Source: Desulfobacteraceae bacterium | GTDB lineage: Bacteria; Desulfobacterota; DSM-4660; Desulfatiglandales; HGW-15 | Length of the DNA: 20,712 nt | Direction: 5' to 3' | Assembly: GCA_003819975.1 (NCBI GenBank) | Contig: RPPU01000010.1 | Coordinates: 1 to 20,712 of the forward strand | Shown here: in pieces, positions 1-6,921 of the stretch | Layout of the letters: every line of letters begins with the position of its first letter | Position numbering within the stretch: the stretch's first letter is position 1 | Program-made: the position numbers and the translations under genes | The notes under the pieces: model-generated | Told to the model about the DNA's origin: nothing | The model's input: the letters and a program-made list of their open reading frames with translations, nothing else | Databases searched by the model: none

Positions 1-824
1 GAGACATAATTGTAGCCGATTCCGGGGTTTTCAATGACGTTATACATTTCGCTCAGCGGCGGCTTTTTAAAGTCATCGACCTTATCGAGTTGGATCGCGT
101 TAATGGAGAGATCCAGTTCCCCTTTTTGCATTTTAAGAAAGCGGGTATTGTTGTCTTTGACGATTTTGAAAACAATCTGGTCGAGTTTGGGCGCGCCTTT
201 GAAGTAGGAGTTGTTCTTTTCAAGGATAATTTCATTGGGTGTTTGCGAGACAAATCGAAACGGGCCGCTGCCGGTCAAGCGGGTGGGAAATTCCTCTTTG
301 GCTGCACCGGTCAGAATGTGCTTGGGCAGGATGGCCATGATCGCTTTGGTTAAAAAAGAGGCATCGGGCTGGGCCAGTTTGAATTCGACGATCAGCGGGC
401 TTTTGACGGTGATGCTTTCAATGCCTTTATACGTGCCGACAAAGGGAGATTTCGATTCAGGGTCCCGCAGATGTTCGAAGGTGAATTTCACATCTTCGGC
501 CGTGAGGGGTTGGCCGTCCTGGAACTTGATCCCTTTTTTCAGATAAAAACGATAGATTTTGTCTTCTTTGATTTCCCAGCGCTCGGCCAGATCCGGCACG
601 ATCTGGAGATCGTAGCCCAATTGAACCAAGGTGGAGAAGAGCAGATGCTGGGAGATACGCATGCCGGCGGCGTCCGTGGCATAGCGCGGGTCCAGAATTT
701 TGGGCTGGTCTTCCAAGCCAAGCTGCAATATTTTTTGCTGGGCCAAGCCTGTTTGGGCAAAAATAAAAAGCAATAAAATGGAAAAAAAAGATAGGCTTAT
801 CTTGAGCGATCGATGCGGTTTCAT
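1..824 (-). CDS. ABC transporter substrate-binding protein, family 5 (peptide/dipeptide type), C-terminus outside window
   Basis: This gene runs off the left edge; the first 274 residues are visible. Residues 1-28 form a signal peptide: a basic start (KPHRSLK), a hydrophobic stretch rich in F, L and I, and a likely cleavage after GLA. There is no cysteine lipobox, so the product is probably a free periplasmic protein. The mature part has the family-5 extracellular solute-binding layout: an early 'PKILDPRYATD' segment, 'VPDLAERWEI' at about 76-85, and 'LKKGIKFQDGQPLTAEDV' at about 95-112, which is the family's hallmark region. Such proteins bind peptides, nickel or other small solutes and deliver them to an Opp/Dpp-type permease. 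The ATG start is supported by GGAGGA six bases upstream (831-836). The permease and ATPase genes would be expected to the left. Substrate cannot be deduced. Confidence 0.9.
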   Translation of the reverse strand, partial: MKPHRSLKISLSFFSILLLFIFAQTGLAQQKILQLGLEDQPKILDPRYATDAAGMRISQHLLFSTLVQLGYDLQIVPDLAERWEIKEDKIYRFYLKKGIKFQDGQPLTAEDVKFTFEHLRDPESKSPFVGTYKGIESITVKSPLIVEFKLAQPDASFLTKAIMAILPKHILTGAAKEEFPTRLTGSGPFRFVSQTPNEIILEKNNSYFKGAPKLDQIVFKIVKDNNTRFLKMQKGELDLSINAIQLDKVDDFKKPPLSEMYNVIENPGIGYNYV

Positions 825-981
825 TTACCATCCTCCATAGAATCAATAAGTTGCAGCACGGATTATAGGCGAAGCAATCCGGGGCGGCAAGGAAAAAAAC
901 CGTAAGGATTTTTTGATATTTATAATTAATTTTATGCAAATTTAATTAAATATTTTTAATTCTAATATAATATTTAATATC

Positions 982-1010
982 TTGACAGACCTATTGCTTT
1001 TGAATAAAAT
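982..1010 (+). promoter_or_regulatory. Sigma-70-type promoter of the toxin-antitoxin operon
   Basis: A perfect -35 box TTGACA (982-987) is followed after 17 bases by TAAAAT (1005-1010), five of six matches to the -10 consensus. It lies 28 bp upstream of the antitoxin start. This is the cleanest promoter match I found in the window. The preceding 900-980 stretch is very AT-rich. Confidence 0.75.
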
Positions 1011-1024
1011 CTAGACAGACTAGA
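1010..1024. promoter_or_regulatory. Probable antitoxin operator (inverted repeat TCTAG-N5-CTAGA)
   Basis: TCTAG (1010-1014) and CTAGA (1020-1024) are inverted copies separated by five bases. The same stretch also reads as two direct copies of CTAGACAG (1011-1018 and 1020-1027). It overlaps the end of the -10 box and the expected transcription start, and ends just before the ribosome binding site AGGAGG (1026-1031). Phd/YefM antitoxins commonly repress their own operon by binding palindromes at this position, so an autoregulatory role is inferred. Confidence 0.5.
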
Positions 1025-1037
1025 CAGGAGGTTTATT

Positions 1038-1292
1038 ATGTCCCAAGTATGGCAGCTTCAAGACGCAAAAAACAAATTTAGTCAAGTAGTGGAGAATGCC
1101 CTTGCAGACGGCCCGCAAATCATCACACGACGGGGCGCTGAAGTGGCTGTTGTTTTATCCGCGGATGACTATCGAAAAATGCTGGCAGCCCAAAAACCGC
1201 TTTCTCTTTTTCTGCGGGAATCGCCTCTTTATGGTGTTGACCTTGATTTGAGTCGCGAGAAAGGTCCGGCACGGGGTGACCTTTCATTATGA
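1038..1292 (+). CDS. Type II antitoxin, Phd/YefM family
   Basis: This 84-residue protein neutralises the toxin encoded immediately downstream and probably represses the operon. The N-terminal half shows the Phd/YefM pattern: 'WQLQDAKNKFSQVVENAL' (about 5-22, the dimerisation and DNA-binding helix region), then 'GPQIITRRGAEVAVVLSADDYRKM' as the strand-helix segment with the conserved ITRRG turn. The C-terminal tail from about residue 50 is charged and should be the toxin-binding part. AGGAGG sits six bases before the ATG. The stop codon overlaps the toxin start by four bases (ATGA), the usual coupling for such pairs. A promoter and an inverted repeat lie directly upstream. The family assignment is secure; in vivo activity is inferred. 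Confidence 0.92.
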   Translation: MSQVWQLQDAKNKFSQVVENALADGPQIITRRGAEVAVVLSADDYRKMLAAQKPLSLFLRESPLYGVDLDLSREKGPARGDLSL

Positions 1293-1711
1293 AATATCTA
1301 CTCGATACCTGTCTCATTTCAGAACTTGTCGTTAAATCCCCAAATCTGCGCGTGGTACAATGGGTTGATGAACAAGATCCGGCAAATTTATTTTTGAGTG
1401 TGATCACAATCGGAGAGATCTCCAAGGGCATTGCCAAACTTATTGATTCACGCCGAAAACAAAAACTGGAGTCTTGGCTGCAAAACGAACTTTTGCAACG
1501 CTTTTCTCAAAATATCCTGTCGATTAACATGGATGTGATGCTGGTTTGGGGTCGGCTTATGGCCGCTCTTGAACTCAAGGGCAGGATAATGGCCCTTATG
1601 GATTCCCTCATTGCCGCCCTGGCGCTGCATGGAAACCTGCACCTGGTGACGCGCAATGAAGATGATTTTATAAATGCCGGTATCTCTATTTTAAATCCTT
1701 GGAAAGAATGA
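1289..1711 (+). CDS. vapC: PIN-domain toxin ribonuclease (VapC/FitB-like)
   Basis: This 140-residue protein is a single PIN domain, a magnesium-dependent endoribonuclease that typically cleaves tRNA, rRNA or mRNA when released from its antitoxin. The acidic active-site residues are visible: D6 in 'YLLDTC', E43 in 'ITIGEISKGI', D105 in 'LMDSLIAALA', and the 'TRNEDDF' motif at 121-127 supplying the fourth acidic position. The closing 'ILNPW' is typical of the FitB-like VapC subgroup. Length is normal for the family. All catalytic positions are intact, so the toxin is likely functional. The start overlaps the antitoxin stop, giving one transcript. A hairpin at 1815-1846 probably ends it. The subgroup label is based on motif resemblance only. 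Confidence 0.93.
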   Translation: MKYLLDTCLISELVVKSPNLRVVQWVDEQDPANLFLSVITIGEISKGIAKLIDSRRKQKLESWLQNELLQRFSQNILSINMDVMLVWGRLMAALELKGRIMALMDSLIAALALHGNLHLVTRNEDDFINAGISILNPWKE

Positions 1712-1814
1712 ACACTCCGAGATTTTTTGCGGGGAAATATTTATAGAAGAAGAGCTTGGAATTTTAGGCCCTTATTACAAATGATGCCGCTGACAGCAAA
1801 AGTTGTTTCTCATT

Positions 1815-1846
1815 TCCGGAAGCAGATCAATCATTCTGCTTCCGGA
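1815..1846. terminator. 12-bp perfect hairpin between convergent genes, probable terminator
   Basis: TCCGGAAGCAGA (1815-1826) pairs perfectly with TCTGCTTCCGGA (1835-1846) around an eight-base loop. It sits between the toxin gene (plus) and the ATPase gene (minus), which converge here. On the plus strand it is followed by a broken T-rich stretch (TTTGGTTTT). The position and stem strength suggest a shared terminator, although the T-tract is imperfect. Confidence 0.6.
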
Positions 1847-1859
1847 TTTGGTTTTGAGG

Positions 1860-2561
1860 CTAGTGCAACAAAGCCAAAAAAGTATTGGGGTCCAGTTGCA
1901 CTTTGATATCGGGCGCCGGTGTTTCATTATGGTCTTTCAGTAAATTCAGCGAGACCCCGGATTGATCGGACTGGAGTTGGATGATGATTTCGAACAGGTC
2001 GTCCAGGTGATTGCAGGGGTAGGGAATGCCCCGGGTATTGGCGGCGCTGATTTGTTGATGGGCCAGGGCTGAAAACCAGATCTCCATTTTAAAATCCAAA
2101 GCCACTTTTTTAAAATTTTCAAAGATTTCCCGGCCGGCTTTGGAAAAATTCAGACTATCCACGATCATGGCATCGGGAACAAAGCCGACTTTTTCAATCA
2201 GGTTTTGCAGGTTGGAACGCAGGCGGTTGATTTCAAAACTTTGGTGCATATAGGCCAGGATCATGCGGTTGCGTTCAATCAAAAGACGCAAACCGGATTC
2301 TTCTTTCAGATTCATGGCCTTGACCAGATCGGAAAAAATAACATTATAATAAAAAGAGACTTTTTCCGGCCCGTCTTCCAAAGAGACATGCACCAGGCGG
2401 TCCTGACGGAAAATTTTATCAAAAGCAATGTGAATCAGGCAGGCGGTCTTGCCCACGCCGGCCCGGGCGATCAAGACCCCCAGGTTGCCCTTGCCTAATC
2501 TTTTTTGGCTGGAACCCTCGAGAATTTTAAGCGGACTGACTTTAGCAAAATCGTTTATCAT
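1860..2561 (-). CDS. RecA-superfamily P-loop ATPase of unknown role, downstream of fusA
   Basis: I do not recognise a named family for this 233-residue protein. It has a RecA/KaiC/RepA-like NTPase core: a Walker A motif 'ARAGVGKT' (32-39), a 'VHVSLEDG' strand (about 57-64) like the 'SLED' strand of RepA/AAA_25-type ATPases, a Walker B strand 'AMIVD' (131-135), and 'ALAHQQ' (about 166-171), which resembles a sensor/motif 3 element. The N-terminus is short ('MINDFAKVSPLKILEGSSQK') and no membrane or DNA-binding segment is evident. It starts 15 bp after the fusA stop on the same strand, with AAAGGA before the ATG, so it is probably co-transcribed with the translocase gene. Possible roles include translation-linked stress or DNA-related ATPase activity, but nothing in the sequence decides this. 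It is annotated only as an ATP-binding protein. Confidence 0.8.
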   Translation of the reverse strand: MINDFAKVSPLKILEGSSQKRLGKGNLGVLIARAGVGKTACLIHIAFDKIFRQDRLVHVSLEDGPEKVSFYYNVIFSDLVKAMNLKEESGLRLLIERNRMILAYMHQSFEINRLRSNLQNLIEKVGFVPDAMIVDSLNFSKAGREIFENFKKVALDFKMEIWFSALAHQQISAANTRGIPYPCNHLDDLFEIIIQLQSDQSGVSLNLLKDHNETPAPDIKVQLDPNTFLALLH

Positions 2562-2576
2562 GGCGGATTCCTTTCT

Positions 2577-4652
2577 CTATTTAGATTGCTTTTGTTTTTC
2601 GGTTTTCAGCTTTTCGGCAATGGATTCCGGCACCTTGTTATAGCGCGAAAACTCCATGGTAAACTCGGCCTTGCCTTGAGTCAAGGAACGCAGGATGGTG
2701 GCATAGCCGAACATTTCCGCCAAAGGCACTTCCGCGTCAATGGTGGTGAAGTTTTTATCCTCAGTGGCGCTCATGATCAGACCGCGGCGTTGATTGATGG
2801 AACCCATGATATTGCCTTGAAATTCCGTAGGGCTTTCCACGGAGAGTTTCATGATCGGCTCCAGGATAAGCGGTTTGGCCTTGGCATAGGCCTGTTTAAA
2901 AGCGCCGATGGCTGCGGCCATAAAAGCCCGGTCAGATGAATCCACGGAATGGGCCTGACCGTCATTGATGGCGATTTTCATGCCGATCACAGGATATCCC
3001 ATATAAGGTCCTTTAGCCAAGCAAGATTCAAAGCCTTTGTCTATGGAAGAGATGAATTCGGTTGGAATAGCGGCGCCCCGGATTTGGTCTTCAAACTCAT
3101 AAACGCCTTTTTCAGAGGGTTCCATAAAACCGGCCACGCGACCATATTGGCCGGAACCGCCGGTCTGTTTTTTATGAGTGTAGTTGAATTCGGCCCGGGC
3201 TGAAATCGCTTCCCGGTAGGCAACCAGAGGAATGCCGGTTGAAACTTCTGCCCCGAATTCGCGTTTCATCCGTTCTACATAAATATCCAGATGCAGTTCG
3301 CCCATACCGGAGATAATGGTCTCGCCCGATTCATGGTCCACATAGGAGCGAAAGGTCGGGTCTTCTTTGACAAAGCGGTTGATGGCTTTGAACATTTTGT
3401 CGTTATTGGCAGTGTCTTTAGGTTTTAGGGCCAGGGAGATAACGGGTTCCGGAACAAACATCGAGGTCATGACATAATTGGTGTTGCCGTCGGTGAACGT
3501 ATCTCCGGAATAACAATCCACGCCGAAAAGGGCCACAATGTCGCCGGCGCCGGCGTTGGTGATCTCTTCCATTTCATCGGCATGCATGCGCACCAACCGG
3601 CCGACTTTTAGTTTTTTGCGGTTGCGGGTGTTGACCAGGTCGTCACCCTTGGCAATTGAGCCCTGGTAAATGCGCAAATAGGTCAATTGGCCGTAAGGGG
3701 TGACTTCCAGCTTAAAAGCCAGGGCCACCAACGGAGCTTTTAAATCGCTGGTCAATTCAACTTCTTTTTGATTCTGGTCCAGGTCCAGAGCGATGTTTTG
3801 GACCTCTTTGGGCGAAGGCAGATACGCAGCCACGCCGTCCAGCAGAGGTTGCACGCCCACATTTTTATAAGCCGAACCCATCATGACCGGCGTCAATTGC
3901 CTGGCCAGAGTCCCGCGCCGGATCGCATCCTGGATCAATTCGGGTTTCACTTGATCATTCAGAATGGCTTCGGTCAATTCATCGGAAAACAGGGAAGCCG
4001 CATCCAGCAATGCTTCTCTTTTTTCCCGGGCCAGCTCCTGGAGATCGGCGGGGATCTCTTGGATTTGCAATTCCTCACCTAGACGGCCTTCAAAATAGAC
4101 GGCTTTCATGGTGACCAGATCGATCACCCCTTTAAAGTCGCCTTCCAGGCCGATGGGGAGCTGTATGAGCACGGCATTATGGCTTAGTTTTTCGCGCAAC
4201 TGTTCAGCCACGCGCAAGGGGTTGGCGCCGGAACGGTCGCATTTATTGATGAAAGCAATGCGCGGAACCTTGTAGCGGTTCATCTGACGGTCAACGGTAA
4301 TGGATTGGGATTGAACCCCGCCCACGGCACAGAGGACCAGAATGGAACCGTCCAGCACGCGCAAGGCCCGCTCCACTTCAATAGTGAAATCCACGTGACC
4401 GGGCGTGTCGATGATATTGATGCGGTGGCCTTTCCAGGTGCAATAGGTCGCGGCTGAGGAGATCGTGATACCGCGTTCACGCTCCAATTCCATGGAATCC
4501 ATGGTGGCGCCCACGCCATCCTTGCCTTTGACCTCATGGACCGTGGAAATACGTTTGGTGTAAAAAAGAATCCTCTCGGTGAGGGTGGTTTTGCCTGAGT
4601 CAATATGAGCACTGATGCCGATATTGCGAAAAGACTGAATGTCATCTTTCAT
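2577..4652 (-). CDS. fusA: Elongation factor G, mitochondrial EF-G1-like (spdEFG1-type)
   Basis: EF-G is the GTPase that moves tRNAs and mRNA through the ribosome after each peptide bond. The 691-residue product has a full domain set. GTPase motifs are G1 'AHIDSGKT' (15-22), G2 'RGIT' (60-63), G3 'DTPGH' (82-86), G4 'NKCD' (136-139), and a G5-like 'SAYKN' near 260. The domain IV segment '[16 protein letters not shown]' is intact. Serine after the aspartate in G1 (HIDSGKT), the following 'LTERILFYT', and '[22 protein letters not shown]' match mitochondrial EF-G1 and the bacterial spdEFG1 subfamily better than the standard bacterial factor (HIDAGKTT). The start has AGGAG eight bases upstream (4661-4665). 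A 29-bp perfect inverted repeat ends three bases before that site. The ATPase gene follows in the same operon. Function is secure; the subfamily call is by motif. Confidence 0.96.
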   Translation of the reverse strand: MKDDIQSFRNIGISAHIDSGKTTLTERILFYTKRISTVHEVKGKDGVGATMDSMELERERGITISSAATYCTWKGHRINIIDTPGHVDFTIEVERALRVLDGSILVLCAVGGVQSQSITVDRQMNRYKVPRIAFINKCDRSGANPLRVAEQLREKLSHNAVLIQLPIGLEGDFKGVIDLVTMKAVYFEGRLGEELQIQEIPADLQELAREKREALLDAASLFSDELTEAILNDQVKPELIQDAIRRGTLARQLTPVMMGSAYKNVGVQPLLDGVAAYLPSPKEVQNIALDLDQNQKEVELTSDLKAPLVALAFKLEVTPYGQLTYLRIYQGSIAKGDDLVNTRNRKKLKVGRLVRMHADEMEEITNAGAGDIVALFGVDCYSGDTFTDGNTNYVMTSMFVPEPVISLALKPKDTANNDKMFKAINRFVKEDPTFRSYVDHESGETIISGMGELHLDIYVERMKREFGAEVSTGIPLVAYREAISARAEFNYTHKKQTGGSGQYGRVAGFMEPSEKGVYEFEDQIRGAAIPTEFISSIDKGFESCLAKGPYMGYPVIGMKIAINDGQAHSVDSSDRAFMAAAIGAFKQAYAKAKPLILEPIMKLSVESPTEFQGNIMGSINQRRGLIMSATEDKNFTTIDAEVPLAEMFGYATILRSLTQGKAEFTMEFSRYNKVPESIAEKLKTEKQKQSK

Positions 4653-4668
4653 TGAACATGCTCCTGAG

Positions 4669-4741
4669 ATGTTTTTTGATCCTATATTTTTTTTGATCCC
4701 GAAAAACGTGGAATCAAAAAAAATATAGGATCAAAAAACAT
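4669..4741. repeat. 29-bp perfect AT-rich inverted repeat upstream of fusA
   Basis: Bases 4669-4697 are the exact reverse complement of 4713-4741, leaving a 15-base centre. Each arm contains GATCC flanked by runs of six and eight T (left arm) or A (right arm). The T-runs are 5' and the A-runs 3', the reverse of a normal intrinsic terminator. Relative to fusA the structure lies in the presumed leader and ends three bases before the AGGAG ribosome binding site. It could be a leader hairpin, a cruciform-prone regulatory site or a small mobile palindrome. Confidence 0.8.
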
Positions 4742-4825
4742 AAAAATAATATAAAAACGCCTCTGCCGTGCTGATTTTCCGTCTTAAATTTCTGTTGGCT
4801 TGATACAGGCTCTTCAGAAAAAAAT

Positions 4826-4852
4826 AAAAAGGGCCTGATTCAGACCCTTTTT
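4826..4852 (-). terminator. Rho-independent terminator of the fadNAE transcript
   Basis: AAAAAGGG (4826-4833) pairs with CCCTTTTT (4845-4852). On the minus strand the stem is followed by a long T-rich tract (RC of 4810-4831). It lies about 50 bp beyond the fadE stop, so it most likely ends that transcript. A-run then stem then T-run means it could also work for transcription from the other side. Confidence 0.78.
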
Positions 4853-4902
4853 ATCAAAGGAAGCGGCAAAGATGTTTACTTGCAAAACAGTATAGCAAAA
4901 GA

Positions 4903-6696
4903 TCAGAGGCGCGTCAAGTGATATTTGCCGATCGCCAGGATGCTTTCAGCGATTTCACGCCTGAGCTTGATCAGATTATCCGGAGTAAAGCGGGTCAGTT
5001 TCTTTAGGCCCATGAGCTGGGTTTTAAGCTCTTCACCCCGGCTGAGGGCGCTGAAGACCTCTTTGGCCATTTGGTCGAGCTTGGGAAAGGCGCTCTGGAT
5101 ATAAACCTGGGTGGCCGCGATCTGAATGCGGGCCGCGTCAGGACCTTCTTTTTTGATTTTTTTTAAGGTTCTCAAAAGAGCACTCTCCATGGCAAAGATT
5201 TCAATGACCATATCGGCGATCAAGGCCACCAATTCCTGCTCATTACCCAGTTTTTGCAGGTATTTTTGGGTCGCGGCTCCGGCGGAAAGCAAAGCGATCT
5301 TTTTGGCCATAGAGATCATTTTTTGCTCTTTTTCCAGGATGCCTTGTTCCGCATCCAGTTTCGGCATCAGACCCAGCAGATCTTCGGCGGCTTTTTTGAC
5401 GGCATGTAACAGGGGCAATTCCCCTTTTAACGCAGCTTTGAGCAACATATCGACGATGAGCAAGCGGTTGATCTCATTGGTGCCTTCCCAGATGCGGTTG
5501 ATGCGCGCGTCCCGGTAAGCGGCTTCAGCCGGGTAATCCTCGATATAACCGTAACCGCCCATAATCTGCACGTATTCATCCATCACGAAGTCCATGGTTT
5601 CGGAGCCGAAGACTTTATTAATGGAGCATTCAATGGCATAGCGCCGCAATGCCTCGGCGATCAGGTTGCCGGCTTCATCTTTGGTGGAATCAATGCCTTC
5701 TAAGGCCTTGTCCAACAGACCGGCCGTGCGATAGATCATGCTTTCATTGACGTAAATTTTAACGATCATCTCGGCTATCTTATGTTTGATCAGGCCGAAA
5801 TTGGAGATGGGTTGACCGAATTGAATTCTGGATTTGGCATATTTGACCGCATCGGCCAGGGCGATTTTGCTGACGCCCATACAAATGGCGCCTAGTTTAT
5901 AGCGGCCGATATTCAGGGTATTAAGAGCTACTATATGGCCCTTGCCCACTTCGCCCAGCACATTCGCAACCGGGACCTTCACATCCTGAAAGATAACGGC
6001 GCGGGTGGAAGTGCCGTGCATGCCCATTTTTTTTTCTTCCTCATCCAGGGAAACGCCCGGCCATTGGCGTTCCACGATAAAACTGGTGAATTGGGTTTCG
6101 TTGACCTGGGCATAAGTCAGGAAAAGATCGGCAAAACCGGCATTGGTGATGAACTGCTTCTGACCGTTGAGGATATAATGTCGGCCGTCCGCGGAAAGCA
6201 CGGCCTTGGTTTCCGCGCGTAAAGCATCGGAACCGTGTCCCGGCTCGGTCAAAGCATAAGCGCCGATCATTTCCGCGGAGGCGAGTTTCGGCAAGTAGCG
6301 TTTTTTTTGGTCGGGCGTGCCGAAGAGGATGATCGGCAGGCTGCCGATGCCGGTTTGGACCGCATAGGTCACGCTGAATCCGCAAATGCCCTGGTTAATG
6401 TATTCCGTGATCAGGCTGGCGCTGACTTTATCCAGACCGGACCCGCCGTAAATCTCCGGAATATCGGCGCCGATAAAGCCCAGTTCGCCGGCCTTTTTTA
6501 AAATGGTTTTGAGCAGATCGGGATTCAGATTTTTAAGATCTTCTCTTTTAGGCACGAGTTCGCCTTGGCCGAATTCTTCGGCCGATTTGGCGATCAAGCG
6601 TTGTTCTTTGGTGAAATCCTCGGGCGTGAACAGGTCGGCCGGAGAGATGTCCCGGATCAAAAAATCGCCGCCGCGGGTTTGTTCATTTAGAGACAT
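4903..6696 (-). CDS. fadE: Acyl-CoA dehydrogenase, FadE/long-chain type
   Basis: This 597-residue flavoprotein catalyses the first step of beta-oxidation, forming trans-2-enoyl-CoA and passing electrons to an ETF-type carrier. The acyl-CoA dehydrogenase core spans about 30-420: FAD/substrate signature 'YALTEPGHGSDA' (147-158), 'GKGHIVALNTLNIGRYKLGA' region (251-270), 'QIMGGYGYIEDYPAE' (377-391), and the catalytic base E404 in 'RIWEGTNEI'. A further 175 residues form the helical C-terminal domain seen in VLCAD and in the B. subtilis FadE (YusJ) group, whose length is close to this. AAGGAG seven bases before the ATG supports the start. It is the last gene of the fadN-fadA-fadE set on this strand, and a terminator follows. 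Preference for long-chain substrates is inferred from architecture. Confidence 0.95.
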   Translation of the reverse strand: MSLNEQTRGGDFLIRDISPADLFTPEDFTKEQRLIAKSAEEFGQGELVPKREDLKNLNPDLLKTILKKAGELGFIGADIPEIYGGSGLDKVSASLITEYINQGICGFSVTYAVQTGIGSLPIILFGTPDQKKRYLPKLASAEMIGAYALTEPGHGSDALRAETKAVLSADGRHYILNGQKQFITNAGFADLFLTYAQVNETQFTSFIVERQWPGVSLDEEEKKMGMHGTSTRAVIFQDVKVPVANVLGEVGKGHIVALNTLNIGRYKLGAICMGVSKIALADAVKYAKSRIQFGQPISNFGLIKHKIAEMIVKIYVNESMIYRTAGLLDKALEGIDSTKDEAGNLIAEALRRYAIECSINKVFGSETMDFVMDEYVQIMGGYGYIEDYPAEAAYRDARINRIWEGTNEINRLLIVDMLLKAALKGELPLLHAVKKAAEDLLGLMPKLDAEQGILEKEQKMISMAKKIALLSAGAATQKYLQKLGNEQELVALIADMVIEIFAMESALLRTLKKIKKEGPDAARIQIAATQVYIQSAFPKLDQMAKEVFSALSRGEELKTQLMGLKKLTRFTPDNLIKLRREIAESILAIGKYHLTRL

Positions 6697-6761
6697 AATC
6701 GTACTCCTTAAAAAAATTAAGTGAACACAAGGTGCGTGAACGCGTTAACAAGACAACGTGT

Positions 6762-6816
6762 GAATGTGAGAACGTTAGAACGTGAGAATGTATGGAAAAA
6801 GAACGTTTGAACGTGT
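6762..6816 (+). repeat. 8-bp repeat array (consensus GAACGTGW), left arm
   Basis: Four consecutive units lie at 6762-6793 (GAATGTGA, GAACGTTA, GAACGTGA, GAATGTAT), followed after a short break by GAACGTTT (6801-6808) and GAACGTGT (6809-6816). It fills the fadA-fadE gap together with an oppositely oriented array at 6834-6921. Bases 6800-6819 are the exact reverse complement of 6879-6898 (20 bp), so the two arrays can fold on each other. Confidence 0.85.
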
Positions 6817-6833
6817 GAAGGAGGTCCTATTTT

Positions 6834-6921
6834 ATTCGTTCATACTTTCACACTTTCTCACGTTCACACGGTTTTTATTTCACACGTTCAAACGTTCTCA
6901 CGTTCACACGTTCTCACGCTC
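6834..6921 (-). repeat. 8-bp repeat array (GAACGTGW), right arm, running into fadA
   Basis: Read on the minus strand, 88 bases from 6921 down to 6834 divide into eleven 8-base units in unbroken phase. The best are GAACGTGT and GAACGTGA, which tend to alternate; later units decay. The first 18 bases (6921-6904) encode the last residues and stop codon of fadA. The same unit occurs again at 12468-12515 and 12547-12562, so this is a dispersed family in the genome and not a local accident. Confidence 0.85.

Noticed and set aside
6762..6921. CRISPR array
   Set aside because: Units are only 8 bp and contiguous, with no unique spacers and no cas genes nearby.
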